Of a DNA stretch of 64,000 nucleotides, positions 36,106-43,393 are shown in pieces. Source of the DNA: JALEVB01 sp022768265 (GTDB lineage: Bacteria; Bacillota_I; Bacilli_A; Erysipelotrichales; Erysipelotrichaceae). Under the pieces are notes generated by a model. The model had not been told where the DNA came from, did no database searches, and was given only the letters and a program-made list of their open reading frames with translations. Location: assembly GCA_034168985.1 (NCBI GenBank), contig JAXFJE010000009.1, positions 1-64,000 of the forward strand, given 5' to 3'. The position numbers and the translations under genes are program-made. Each line of letters starts with the position of its first letter. Position 1 is the stretch's first letter.

Positions 36106-36664
36106 TGGGTGCGGACAAAAAGTTGGACCAGATATGATGTAATGGAGGAGAATATATGTCATATCCAAAAACAAGAAAAACAACAAGCATTTTCCCTTTA
36201 CGATCAAACTGGTTCAATAGCTAAGGTCATCAATAAACTTGGTTATCCAACCTGACAAAATATGTATACATGGATCAAAAACAGAAATATTGAAAAAAAG
36301 AATCTGTTGATCATTCAGATACACCTGATCATAGAAGGCATCCTTCTTTAGATTTAAAATTATCAATCATTCATCGTTGCTTTGAAGAAGGAGAAGATAT
36401 AAAATCAGTATCAGAAGAAACAGGTTATTCAAGAACTAGTATCTATCTCTGGAGAAGAAAATATGTTGTTGGAGGTGTGGCTGCATTGACAAGTGAATAA
36501 AAATTAGATGATTTAAAGAAAGCGATGGTAGAATATATTGATTAGTATAATAACCAAAGAATTATAGTAAAATTAAAAGGACTAACTCCTGTCCAATACA
36601 GGAATCAATCCTTAATAACTGCTTAAATATTAATTTAATTAAGTGTCCAACAAATTGGGTTCAC
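36106..36664 (+). mobile_element. IS3-family remnant
   Basis: Ends: GTGCGGACAAAAAGTTGGAC on the left and GTCCAACAAATTGGGTTCAC on the right, inverted around GTTGGAC. Only about 560 bp remain of a normal ~1.4-kb element: orfA pieces, then a jump to the last ~35 codons of orfB. It fills the 800-base gap between the toxin and the XRE-DUF3990 gene. Confidence 0.7.
36156..36625 (+). pseudogene. Transposase fragments, IS3 type
   Basis: Starting at ATG 36156 (GGAGGAG upstream) but frameshifted within ten codons. Readable pieces: EKQQAFSLYDQTGSIAKVI (helix-turn-helix), then HPSLDLKLSIIHRCFEEGED and ETGYSRTSIYLWRRKY (second helix-turn-helix), then a stop and the transposase C-terminus YNNQRIIVKLKGLTPVQYR. 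Several frameshifts, stops and a large internal deletion. Confidence 0.75.
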
Positions 36665-36704
36665 TTCAAAGTTTGGATCCTTCTTTTTTATATAGAACTG
36701 TATA

Positions 36705-36752
36705 AAGCATAAAACTTTTTACTAGCGTATATTAGTTAGAAGTTTTATGCTT
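36705..36752. promoter_or_regulatory. Inverted repeat upstream of XRE-DUF3990 promoter
   Basis: AAGCATAAAACTT (36705-36717) and AAGTTTTATGCTT (36740-36752) are perfect 13-bp arms. Between and after them CTAGCGTATA (36722) and CTAGCGTGTG (36762) form a direct repeat 40 bases apart. A likely binding site for the XRE domain encoded downstream. Confidence 0.6.
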
Positions 36753-36769
36753 AACTTCTTGCTAGCGTG

Positions 36770-36778
36770 TGCTATAAT
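36770..36778 (+). promoter_or_regulatory. Extended -10 promoter of XRE-DUF3990 gene
   Basis: TGcTATAAT at 36770-36778; start expected near 36785, 19 bases before the ATG. The -35 region overlaps the end of the inverted repeat. Confidence 0.6.
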
Positions 36779-36803
36779 AAAGTTGTGAGGTGATATTGAA
36801 TCT

Positions 36804-37661
36804 ATGGTGAATTATAGAATAGATGAGGATGTTAAATTAATTAGAGAGATACTTAATTTATCTCAAAAACAATTTGCTGAAAAAATAGATGTTGATGTGA
36901 TTACGGTAGCAAGATGGGAAACTGGCAAAATGGATACAAATGAAAATAATATCGAAAAAATCTATACTTTTGCATTAAATAATAATATCTTTATAAATGA
37001 GATTAAAGCACAACTTTATTATGAAGATTTAGCAAATGAGAATAAATTAGTATTATACCATGGTGCCAAGAACATTATAGAGGGTAATATTGATATTGAG
37101 CATTCAAAAAACAATAATGATTTTGGTAAAGGATTTTACTGTGGTGAAAGTTTTGAGCAGTCATCATTATTTGTAAATGGATTTGATACATCTAGCGTTT
37201 ATATATTAAGTTTTAATCCACAAAACCTTTCTAGCATTGAATATAAAGTCAATCAAGAATGGATGTTGACAATTGCATATTTTAGAGGAAGGCTAAGTGG
37301 CTATGAAGATCATCCGATTATCAAAAAGTTAATTAACAAATTAAAAGACATAGATTATTTAGTAGCACCAATTACTGATAACAGGATGTTTAGAATTATA
37401 GATAGTTTTATTGAAGGTGAAATTACTGATGAACAATGTATACATTGTTTGGCAGCTACTAATTTAGGATTTCAATATGTTTTTAAAACAGAGAGAGCGT
37501 TGAGTCAGGTAAAAATTGTTGAAAGATGCTATTTATGTAGTAAAGAAAAAGAAAAGTATCAAAGCAAAAGATTAGAGGATAGTAAAGTTGGAGATACTAA
37601 AATTAAAATGGCTCGAAGACAGTATAGGGGGCGAGGTCAATATATTGACGATATATTATGA
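36804..37661 (+). CDS. XRE-type HTH fused to DUF3990 (ART-like) domain
   Basis: 285 residues. Residues about 5-60 are a Cro/CI-type helix-turn-helix (LSQKQFAEKIDVDVITVARW). Residues about 78-230 match DUF3990: LYHGAKNIIEG, then NNDFGKGFYCGESFEQ. That family is thought to have an ADP-ribosyltransferase-like fold (His of HG and Tyr of GFYC are the likely NAD-binding pair). The C-terminus is basic. GAGGTGAT precedes the ATG. Stop overlaps the next ATG by 4 bases, so it is made with the 165-residue partner. The fusion puts a DNA-binding domain on the presumed toxin. Confidence 0.75.
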   Translation: MVNYRIDEDVKLIREILNLSQKQFAEKIDVDVITVARWETGKMDTNENNIEKIYTFALNNNIFINEIKAQLYYEDLANENKLVLYHGAKNIIEGNIDIEHSKNNNDFGKGFYCGESFEQSSLFVNGFDTSSVYILSFNPQNLSSIEYKVNQEWMLTIAYFRGRLSGYEDHPIIKKLINKLKDIDYLVAPITDNRMFRIIDSFIEGEITDEQCIHCLAATNLGFQYVFKTERALSQVKIVERCYLCSKEKEKYQSKRLEDSKVGDTKIKMARRQYRGRGQYIDDIL

Positions 37662-38155
37662 AAAGAGAAATGGATCAATTAGGATTGTTACTATGTGATA
37701 TACAAGGCAAAATTTTTGAACAATCTGTTACTAGAGAAGAATGTAGTTCAAATATATTTATCCGCCGATTTATGAATTCTAAATTTGTTTCTAGAATGGA
37801 TAATTTAACATTTATAAACGAAAGCATGACAATTGAAGAAATTTTTGAAGAACTTGATATAGAATATGGTAAAACCAGTTATGGAAAAATAAAGTTTTCA
37901 ATTAATGAGATGTATTGGATAGGGTATATTTATAGATATCTATCATATGTTTATCAAATTGATAGTAAAAATGCTTATAAGATTATAAAAGGTACAGAGC
38001 TTAGGCATTTATTCTTTGCATATCATTCCCTAGACCCAATGAATGCAATAGATAGGATCTTAGAAGCAAAATCATTAGTATTAGATAAAGATAGTGACCA
38101 ATTGACTAAAGAGGGGGTAAAAATACTCAGAAGAATAAAAAGATTGAAGAATTAA
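37658..38155 (+). CDS. Unrecognised partner of the DUF3990 protein
   Basis: 165 residues, mostly predicted helix, with a Tyr-rich middle (MYWIGYIYRYLSYVYQ about 87-102) and a basic tail. No family recognised. It overlaps the upstream gene (ATGA) and has no promoter of its own, the arrangement expected for the second member of a toxin-antitoxin pair. A role as cognate antitoxin is inference. Confidence 0.65.
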   Translation: MKREMDQLGLLLCDIQGKIFEQSVTREECSSNIFIRRFMNSKFVSRMDNLTFINESMTIEEIFEELDIEYGKTSYGKIKFSINEMYWIGYIYRYLSYVYQIDSKNAYKIIKGTELRHLFFAYHSLDPMNAIDRILEAKSLVLDKDSDQLTKEGVKILRRIKRLKN

Positions 38156-38184
38156 GTGTTGTATAAATTATTTTGATAACCGTT

Positions 38185-38267
38185 TAAGTTGTTCTGAAAA
38201 GTTTTGGGAATGTAACAAGTAAGTGACAAAAAGACTTTAAAAGTCTTATTATATAAGGTTTTGGAGC
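38185..38267. repeat. Element right-end sequence, copy 1
   Basis: About 80 bases running up to att copy 2. They align by eye with the stretch before att copy 3 (about 40371-40453): TTTTGGgAATGtAACA against TTTTGGcAATGcAACA, and GGAGcTCTCAAAACGTTAATC against GGAGtTCTCAAAACGTTAATC. A short hairpin AAGACTTT/AAAGTCTT lies at 38231-38246. Confidence 0.5.
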
Positions 38268-38313
38268 TCTCAAAACGTTAATCGAAAGATTCAACAATTA
38301 TCGAGAAGTATCA
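38268..38313 (+). repeat. att-like repeat copy 2
   Basis: 46 bp identical to 33192-33237 except one base. Here it is not in a coding context; it separates the two element units. Confidence 0.85.
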
Positions 38314-38328
38314 GGTAACCAAATTCTT

Positions 38329-38428
38329 TAGGGGGGTTATCCGAACTCTTAGGGGTCAACTTTAGGGGTCAAAAACGGGGGACAACAAATTCTCCGAAAA
38401 CAACAGGGGTTGATTTCAGGGGACAAAC
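38329..38428. repeat. G-rich short repeats, IS21-like terminus
   Basis: AGGGG occurs five or six times in 100 bases, mostly as TTAGGGGTCAA or GGGGACAAC (38349, 38362, 38377, 38405, 38417). Multiple such repeats ending in GGGGACA are typical of IS21-family ends. No istA/istB genes remain, so it looks like an end remnant; not a CRISPR because the spacing is irregular. Confidence 0.4.
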
Positions 38429-38435
38429 AAAATAG

Positions 38436-38487
38436 AAAAAAGCTTCTGACGCAGTTGAAATTCAACTAATAACAGAAGCTTTTTTTA
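38436..38487. terminator. Bidirectional terminator
   Basis: AAAAAAGCTTCTG and CAGAAGCTTTTTTT flank an inner AGTTGAA/TTCAACT hairpin. T runs on both strands. Confidence 0.75.
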
Positions 38488-38534
38488 ATGTTGAAAGATA
38501 ATACCATCTATCAATCATTGTTCTTCTTGGATGG

Positions 38535-38840
38535 TCAGCGTTTTTTTCCAACCTTATGAATTTTACTATTAGATAATGGTACAACATTTATAGGTGCATC
38601 ATTACGAATAGCCCATAATATCCTATTCCTAGCAAATTCAAAATTGCTTATTCCGGGTGATTGTCTACGCAAAGCAGTTGGAATATTGTTGAACGATTCA
38701 TAAAGATCCATTAGATAACGTATCGCCATGAAGTTGTCATCAAGTTTTAGAAATTCGTTTTCCCATTCATAAGTATCCATGAACTTTCCAAGTTTATGGT
38801 TATAACGATGTTCATGGTATGTCCGGTTGACTGGGTTCAC
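38535..38840 (-). CDS. Unrecognised fragment, possibly transposon-derived
   Basis: An open frame of 101 residues beginning NPVNRTYHEHRYNH, no good ribosome site at its start, and no family recognised. Its 5' end overlaps a second copy of the IS3 right-end sequence (CTGGGTTCACTTCAAG at 38829-38844), so the reading frame may be a truncated gene fused to element debris. Treat as doubtful. Confidence 0.3.
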   Translation of the reverse strand: MNPVNRTYHEHRYNHKLGKFMDTYEWENEFLKLDDNFMAIRYLMDLYESFNNIPTALRRQSPGISNFEFARNRILWAIRNDAPINVVPLSNSKIHKVGKKR

Positions 38841-38946
38841 TTCAAGATTATCTTGGATCTTTTTTTGTTAATGATATTTTATACCGTCTAAATAAAAAAA
38901 TAAAATATAAAGCATTTATGAATATTTTTTGAAAACCGTACATAAT

Positions 38947-39030
38947 TTATCTATAAGTTAAAACATATTTGTTTATACTTATAGATAATAATTGATTTTA
39001 TAAGGCAAAAAGTTTATTATATCTATAAGT
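38947..39030. promoter_or_regulatory. Three-copy operator of the second ATPase
   Basis: TTATCTATAAGT (38947-38958) and its inverse ACTTATAGATAA (38977-38988) are perfect 12-bp arms. A third copy ATCTATAAGT (39021-39030) lies directly after the -10 box. The promoter is therefore bracketed by binding sites. Confidence 0.65.
38992..39020 (+). promoter_or_regulatory. Promoter of the second ATPase
   Basis: TTGATT, 17-base spacer, TATTAT; start near 39027, within the third operator copy. Confidence 0.65.
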
Positions 39031-39063
39031 ACAAACGTTATTGATCGTAGATGGAGATAGAAT

Positions 39064-40332
39064 ATGATTAGTCGAGATTTTTATTTAGAAGAAATTAAAT
39101 CTAGTATGTGGGATGGACAAGTAAAAGTGATAACAGGTCTTAGAAGATGTGGAAAATCAGTTCTTTTATTTGAATTATTTAAAGATTATCTTATATCAAC
39201 AGGAGTATCAGACGAAAATATTATTACTATTTCATTGGATCAAAGAAAATATTATAAATATCGTAATCCTATTCTTTTGTGCGATTATGTTGAATCAATC
39301 ATAACAGATGATGCCAGTAAGTATTATGTGTTTATTGATGAAATTCAAATGAGCATGAAAACTGTTGACAAAGAAAATGGCGATATTGAAGTAACTGTTT
39401 ATGATATGCTAAATGAATTGAAATCATATAAAAATCTAGATGTGTATGTAACAGGTTCAAATTCTAGAATGTTAGCAACTGATATCTTAACTGAATTTAG
39501 AGGGCGATCAACTCAAATTCATGTTTATCCTCTATCTTTTGAAGAATATTACTCATATAGAGGTGGAGATGAAAGAAAATGTTTAGAAGAATATATGCTT
39601 TATGGAGGAATGCCAAGGTTAACGCAATTAAAAGATGATAACGCTAAGAAAAAATATTTGTTATCACTTTATGAAGAAGTTTATATTAAAGATATTAAGG
39701 AAAGAAATGGTATAGAAAGAGAAGATATATTAGAAGAAATCCTTGATTACTTATCTTCACAAATCTCATCTTTAACAAATCCTACAAAAGTTGCAAATGC
39801 AATTTCTAATGAGAAGAAAGAAAAAATAGATAATATTCTTGTTAGTCATTATATCAAGCATTCTGTTAATGCTTTTTTGATTTTAATAGCAAAAAGATAT
39901 GATATAAAAGGAAAATCATATTTTAAATATCCGAATAAATATTATTTTACAGATGTTGGACTTAGAAATGCTAGACTTAATTTTAGACAATTTGATCCTG
40001 GCCATTTAATGGAAAATATCATATATATTGAGTTGATCAGAAGAGGTTACGCAGTTGATGTAGGAGTTGTATATGATCGGGCAAATGGGACTACAGCTGT
40101 AAAAGAAGTAGACTTTGTGGTAAATGATGGTGATAAAAGAATATATATTCAATCAGCATTAAGAATGGATGAAGAAAAAATAAATTCTGAATTGAATTCA
40201 TTGAAACTAACGAATGACTTCTTTAAAAAAATTATCATTAGAAATGATATATCTCATAATTATTATGATAATCATGGAATTTATCATTGCAGTTTAATTG
40301 ACTTCTTGCTAAACAGAGTTGAGATCTTTTAA
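39064..40332 (+). CDS. AAA_14/DUF4143-type ATPase (element 2)
   Basis: 422 residues. Walker A GLRRCGKS at 25-32, Walker B YVFIDEIQ near 93, VYVTGSNSRML sensor region, then DUF4143 from about 215. Nuclease-like C-terminal motif GHLMENIIYIELIRRGYA then KEVDFVVNDGDKRIYIQS, again with Gln where an acidic residue is usual. Same family as the ATPase at 33472 but clearly diverged, and in the opposite orientation relative to the att repeats. GGAG upstream of the ATG. Function unknown. Confidence 0.85.
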   Translation: MISRDFYLEEIKSSMWDGQVKVITGLRRCGKSVLLFELFKDYLISTGVSDENIITISLDQRKYYKYRNPILLCDYVESIITDDASKYYVFIDEIQMSMKTVDKENGDIEVTVYDMLNELKSYKNLDVYVTGSNSRMLATDILTEFRGRSTQIHVYPLSFEEYYSYRGGDERKCLEEYMLYGGMPRLTQLKDDNAKKKYLLSLYEEVYIKDIKERNGIEREDILEEILDYLSSQISSLTNPTKVANAISNEKKEKIDNILVSHYIKHSVNAFLILIAKRYDIKGKSYFKYPNKYYFTDVGLRNARLNFRQFDPGHLMENIIYIELIRRGYAVDVGVVYDRANGTTAVKEVDFVVNDGDKRIYIQSALRMDEEKINSELNSLKLTNDFFKKIIIRNDISHNYYDNHGIYHCSLIDFLLNRVEIF

Positions 40333-40453
40333 AACTCCTACAAAAAGCTATTCTTATTAAAGAATAGTAATATGTTGTAATAAAATGTTTTGGCAATGCA
40401 ACACATATGAAACAGAACCACTCTAAAATCCTTATTTTATTGTATTTAGGAGT
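40333..40453. repeat. Element right-end sequence, copy 2
   Basis: The 121 bases after the second ATPase hold the sequence similar to 38185-38267 (best from 40371) and no gene. AGCTATTCTTAttaAAGAATAGTAAT at 40347-40372 can form a small hairpin. Confidence 0.5.
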
Positions 40454-40469
40454 TCTCAAAACGTTAATC
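40454..40469 (+). repeat. att-like repeat copy 3 (core)
   Basis: TCTCAAAACGTTAATC, identical to the first 16 bases of copies 1 and 2. The following bases (CAATTTTATCGTCAAGAG) are only loosely similar to the rest of the repeat. Probably the outer boundary with the original chromosome. Confidence 0.7.
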
Positions 40470-40488
40470 AATTTTATCGTCAAGAGAT

Positions 40489-40528
40489 TACGAAGATCAC
40501 TCATTTATTTGGGTGGTCTTTTTTCTTA
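40489..40528 (+). terminator. Terminator beyond the element boundary
   Basis: AGATCACTC (40494-40502) and GGGTGGTCT (40511-40519) pair, followed by TTTTTCTT. It may be the original rpsI terminator, displaced by the insertions; inference from position. Confidence 0.55.
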
Positions 40529-40577
40529 TGTTTTAATATATTTTTATAAGGGTAAAATATGGGATGCTTATAAAGCA

Positions 40578-40607
40578 TTGACAACTATCTTTGTCACGGA
40601 ATATAAT
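40578..40607 (+). promoter_or_regulatory. Promoter of the XRE/membrane-protein operon
   Basis: TTGACA, 18-base spacer, TATAAT. Downstream TGACAAA (40613) faces TTTGTCA (40645), and a perfect palindrome AAAGTTAACTTT lies between (40632-40643), likely autoregulatory sites. Confidence 0.65.
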
Positions 40608-40665
40608 CTTTATGACAAAGATAATTGTTATAAAGTTAACTTTATTTGTCAATATCGGAGGTACT

Positions 40666-40884
40666 ATGGAACTATGTAATCGTGTGAAAGAATTTAGAGC
40701 TCGCCTTGATATCAATCAACAAGAGCTAGGAAAAATGGTCAATGTTTCACGACAAACGATCAGTTTGATCGAAAGGGGCGACTATAACCCATCGATTTCG
40801 CTAGCTTTAAAGATTGCTAAAGTATTTAATGTATCATGTGACGAGCTATTTTATCTTAAGGAGGAAAATGAAGATGAAAAATAA
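40666..40884 (+). CDS. XRE-family transcriptional regulator
   Basis: 72 residues, one helix-turn-helix domain: RVKEFRARLDINQQELGKMV and SRQTISLIERGDYNPSISLA. Small YozG/YvaO-like regulators of this type usually pair with a membrane protein, as here. ATG 40666 follows GGAGG. Overlaps the next gene by 11 bases. Confidence 0.88.
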   Translation: MELCNRVKEFRARLDINQQELGKMVNVSRQTISLIERGDYNPSISLALKIAKVFNVSCDELFYLKEENEDEK

Positions 40885-41602
40885 AACTAAATATGTATTG
40901 TTCTATGTTACATGTATGATGATAGGGGTTGCTTTATACTTTTTAGCTTCTTTTATATCAATGCTAAACATCCAAATCGATCTATCATTTGTTGATGGTA
41001 TAATGGCTATTTTTTCAATAATTTTTTCATCTGTTGCGTCATTTGTTGGAGTAGTAATGTACCATAAAGCAAGTAAAATCATAACTAATGGTATTGATGA
41101 TGAAGATGATTTTAATAAAGCTAATCAATTAACCTCAATTGCGAATGCTATGTTGCAATTATCAATGCCGATGATCATTATGGGCATTGCTTTGGTCACA
41201 AAATTTGAGGGTGATATTCCGCTGTCGTCTATCATTTTAAGTGGATGGTTATTGTTAGTATTGATCGCCTCGATCGTCTATCTTAAAAAAGTATTTGCTA
41301 TCATTTCAAAAATATATCCTGAAAAAGGCTTATCATCTGATGATATTTATTTCGAGAATAAATGGTTTGGTTCATGTGATGAATCCGAACGGTTAATGAT
41401 ATATAAAGCTAGTAATCAAAGCTTTAAATTCATGAATATAGCTTATTGCGTTACCATATTGGTTTGTATGCTACTTGTTAAAATACATATCATGCCTAGT
41501 ATTTTAGTGATATTGATTTCTATACTTTGGGCATTGCAAATAGCTAGCTACTTTTATAACGCTTATATGCTAGAGCATCATCCACGCAAGATAAAGGTGT
41601 AA
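40874..41602 (+). CDS. Membrane protein, probably DUF3169 family
   Basis: 242 residues with about six membrane helices (the first about 7-27). The conserved-looking soluble loop contains YPEKGLSSDDIYFENKWFGSCDE and the C-terminus ends MLEHHPRKIKV. The arrangement after a small XRE regulator and the length fit DUF3169; assignment is from memory. ATG 40874 sits 9 bases after AAGGAGG; ATG 40868 is too close. Confidence 0.6.
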   Translation: MKNKTKYVLFYVTCMMIGVALYFLASFISMLNIQIDLSFVDGIMAIFSIIFSSVASFVGVVMYHKASKIITNGIDDEDDFNKANQLTSIANAMLQLSMPMIIMGIALVTKFEGDIPLSSIILSGWLLLVLIASIVYLKKVFAIISKIYPEKGLSSDDIYFENKWFGSCDESERLMIYKASNQSFKFMNIAYCVTILVCMLLVKIHIMPSILVILISILWALQIASYFYNAYMLEHHPRKIKV

Positions 41603-41685
41603 AATGTCAATTTTCTTTACTTAGCTGTAGATACTATGGTGAGGAATATAGCTTTTATGTGCGATTCGAGCTTAATGATATAACG

Positions 41686-41712
41686 AAAAAAAGGATCTTA
41701 GATCCTTTTTTT
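41686..41712. terminator. Bidirectional terminator
   Basis: AAAAAAAGGATC and GATCCTTTTTTT, perfect 12-bp inverted repeat around TTA. T run on both strands. Confidence 0.85.
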
Positions 41713-42066
41713 GTGCATTTAAGGTGTTTAAAGAAAGTGCAGCTTTGATAGGTTGTTTTAAATTAAAAAGTTATGTTTCGTGGTTAGAAAAAATATCATT
41801 ATTAGCAATTAGCTTGGCATATCTAAGTGCTTCTTTTAGGTATGCAATAAAAATTTAATGATGCAAGAATAAAGCGTTAAATTTAAGTTATCATCTAGTG
41901 ATAGAAAAGACTAATCGACATATATGATTTTGATCGATAGTATAAGGTGATAAAAATTGGACAAATTGAACTAAATGTCCTAAATAAGAACAAATCTGTC
42001 ATTATGTCGAATGCAAATAATTTAAACAATTGCTATGATGTTATCACTGCAAAGGAGAAAGACCAT
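41713..42066. other. Gap before the alarmone synthetase
   Basis: No intact gene. On the minus strand 41740-41865 reads AYLKEALRYAKLIANND then a stop and further open codons, possibly the tail of a decayed gene that used the terminator at 41686. The 120 bases before the relQ-like ATG are open in frame but have no ribosome site until GGAG near 42054. Confidence 0.3.
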
Positions 42067-42732
42067 ATGGATGCTAATAACTCGCAAGAATTACAAAAAT
42101 ATCTCTTAGAACACCAAGATAATCTAGTGACGCACATTATTCAATTTAATCAGCTGATGAGAAAATATGAGGCTGCAATCAAAGAAATAACAACGAAGTT
42201 AGAGATATTGAAAAGTGATTTTTTAACTAATAATAATCGTAAAAGTATTGAAACCATCCAATCGCGGATCAAAAAGCCTTATAGCATTTTGCATAAATTA
42301 AATAAAAAACATGTCGATATCAATTTGGAAACGATACAAACCCAGTTAAATGATGTGGCAGGGATTAGGGTAATATGTCCATTTATTGATGATATATATT
42401 TAGTTGCGGAAAAATTAGCCAAACAAGATGATATTACGGTTATTCAAGTGAAAGATTATATCAATGCTCCCAAAGAAAATGGTTATCGTAGTTATCATAT
42501 GATCGTTGAAGTTCCTGTATTCTTTTTGAATAAAAAAGAACCGATGCGTGTAGAAATACAGCTTAGAACAGTAGCAATGGACTTTTGGGCCAGCTTAGAG
42601 CATGAAATCAAATATAAGAAAAAGATCAAGGATGAAGAATATTTGCAAAACGAACTTAAACAATGTGCAGATAGCATCGCTCAAGCTGATCAAAAAATGT
42701 TAGAGTTGCGAAAATATGTGCACGGTTCTTAG
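42067..42732 (+). CDS. relQ: Small alarmone synthetase (RelQ-like)
   Basis: 221 residues, a single RelA/SpoT synthetase domain without hydrolase, TGS or ACT domains. Motifs: SRIKKPYSILHKL (ATP side), LNDVAGIRVIC, ENGYRSYHMIVEVPV (GTP/GDP side with the stacking Tyr) and VEIQLRTVAMDFWASLEHE. Makes (p)ppGpp under stress; RelQ forms tetramers in Bacillus and Enterococcus. ATG 42067 has AAAGGAG about 10 bases upstream and gives the usual RelQ length; the open frame extends to 41947. Confidence 0.85.
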   Translation: MDANNSQELQKYLLEHQDNLVTHIIQFNQLMRKYEAAIKEITTKLEILKSDFLTNNNRKSIETIQSRIKKPYSILHKLNKKHVDINLETIQTQLNDVAGIRVICPFIDDIYLVAEKLAKQDDITVIQVKDYINAPKENGYRSYHMIVEVPVFFLNKKEPMRVEIQLRTVAMDFWASLEHEIKYKKKIKDEEYLQNELKQCADSIAQADQKMLELRKYVHGS

Positions 42733-42739
42733 CAATTGA

Positions 42740-43300
42740 TTATTTGTTAGTAGCAATGATGGTGTTGAAAATATCACCAGAGAGCAAATCTTCTAGTATT
42801 TGGATCGCTGCTTGAGGGTCAGTTTGCATGCCGTTTTTAGCCCAATTGGCTATCACACCGGTTAAACCAAAAGCATAGAAGTTGGCAATTATTTGTATTT
42901 GGTTTGAATCTAAGATCTTGTCGGCATGCGCATTGATTAATAAGTCTTTGACCAGATTTACATAAAAATCCATTAGGCATTCTGTAAAGCTATTTTGTCC
43001 TTGAAGATTTAAGACCTTAATATAAAAAGCTTTATTATCTTGAAGATAATGACATAAAGATAATAAGGATGCGCTCCAGTTATCGATTGCGTGATTTTCA
43101 CCTATGATCGGGGTAATTTCAGAATAAAAGATCCAGTTTATGACATCGTACTTATCTTTAAAGTGATAATAAAAGGTATTGCGTGCAATCTCACAATAAT
43201 TAATGATATCTTTGACGGTTATTTTTTCGATGTCCATGGTTTGTACTAGGTGTTTGGTTCCTTGAGCGATCATTTGTTTGGTAAAACTAGAACTAGACAT
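42740..43300 (-). CDS. TetR-family regulator
   Basis: 186 residues. N-terminal helix-turn-helix IEKITVKDIINYCEIARNTFYYHFKDK at about 24-50; the C-terminal ligand domain is diverged and resembles the DhaS/SczA-type TetR group. Divergent from the phosphoesterase gene at 43394, its likely neighbour target (inference). Confidence 0.88.
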   Translation of the reverse strand: MSSSSFTKQMIAQGTKHLVQTMDIEKITVKDIINYCEIARNTFYYHFKDKYDVINWIFYSEITPIIGENHAIDNWSASLLSLCHYLQDNKAFYIKVLNLQGQNSFTECLMDFYVNLVKDLLINAHADKILDSNQIQIIANFYAFGLTGVIANWAKNGMQTDPQAAIQILEDLLSGDIFNTIIATNK

Positions 43301-43393
43301 TATTTAAGTCTCCTTTTGTTTCCTATTATAGCATCTAGAATGAAGGTTGCAAGTAAGGAAAAAGATATTTATTTTTAGAAAGAAGTTGATTAA

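Larger units (their letters stand above)
33206..40453. mobile_element. Two tandem elements integrated at rpsI
   Basis: Bounded by copies of the rpsI 3'-end repeat at 33192, 38268 and 40454. Unit 1 (about 33206-38267) carries an ATPase, RelE-type toxin-antitoxin pair, IS3 remnant and XRE-DUF3990 pair. Unit 2 (about 38314-40453) carries an IS21-like end and a second ATPase. The ~80 bp preceding copies 2 and 3 are similar to each other (both run TTTTGG.AATG.AACA ... GGAG.TCTCAAAACG), consistent with two related element ends. No integrase, relaxase or replication gene is visible, so the units are either remnants or depend on a recombinase in trans. Confidence 0.65.

Noticed and set aside
38329..38428. 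CRISPR-like array
   Set aside because: Repeat units are short, uneven in spacing and vary in sequence; they fit IS21-type ends better.
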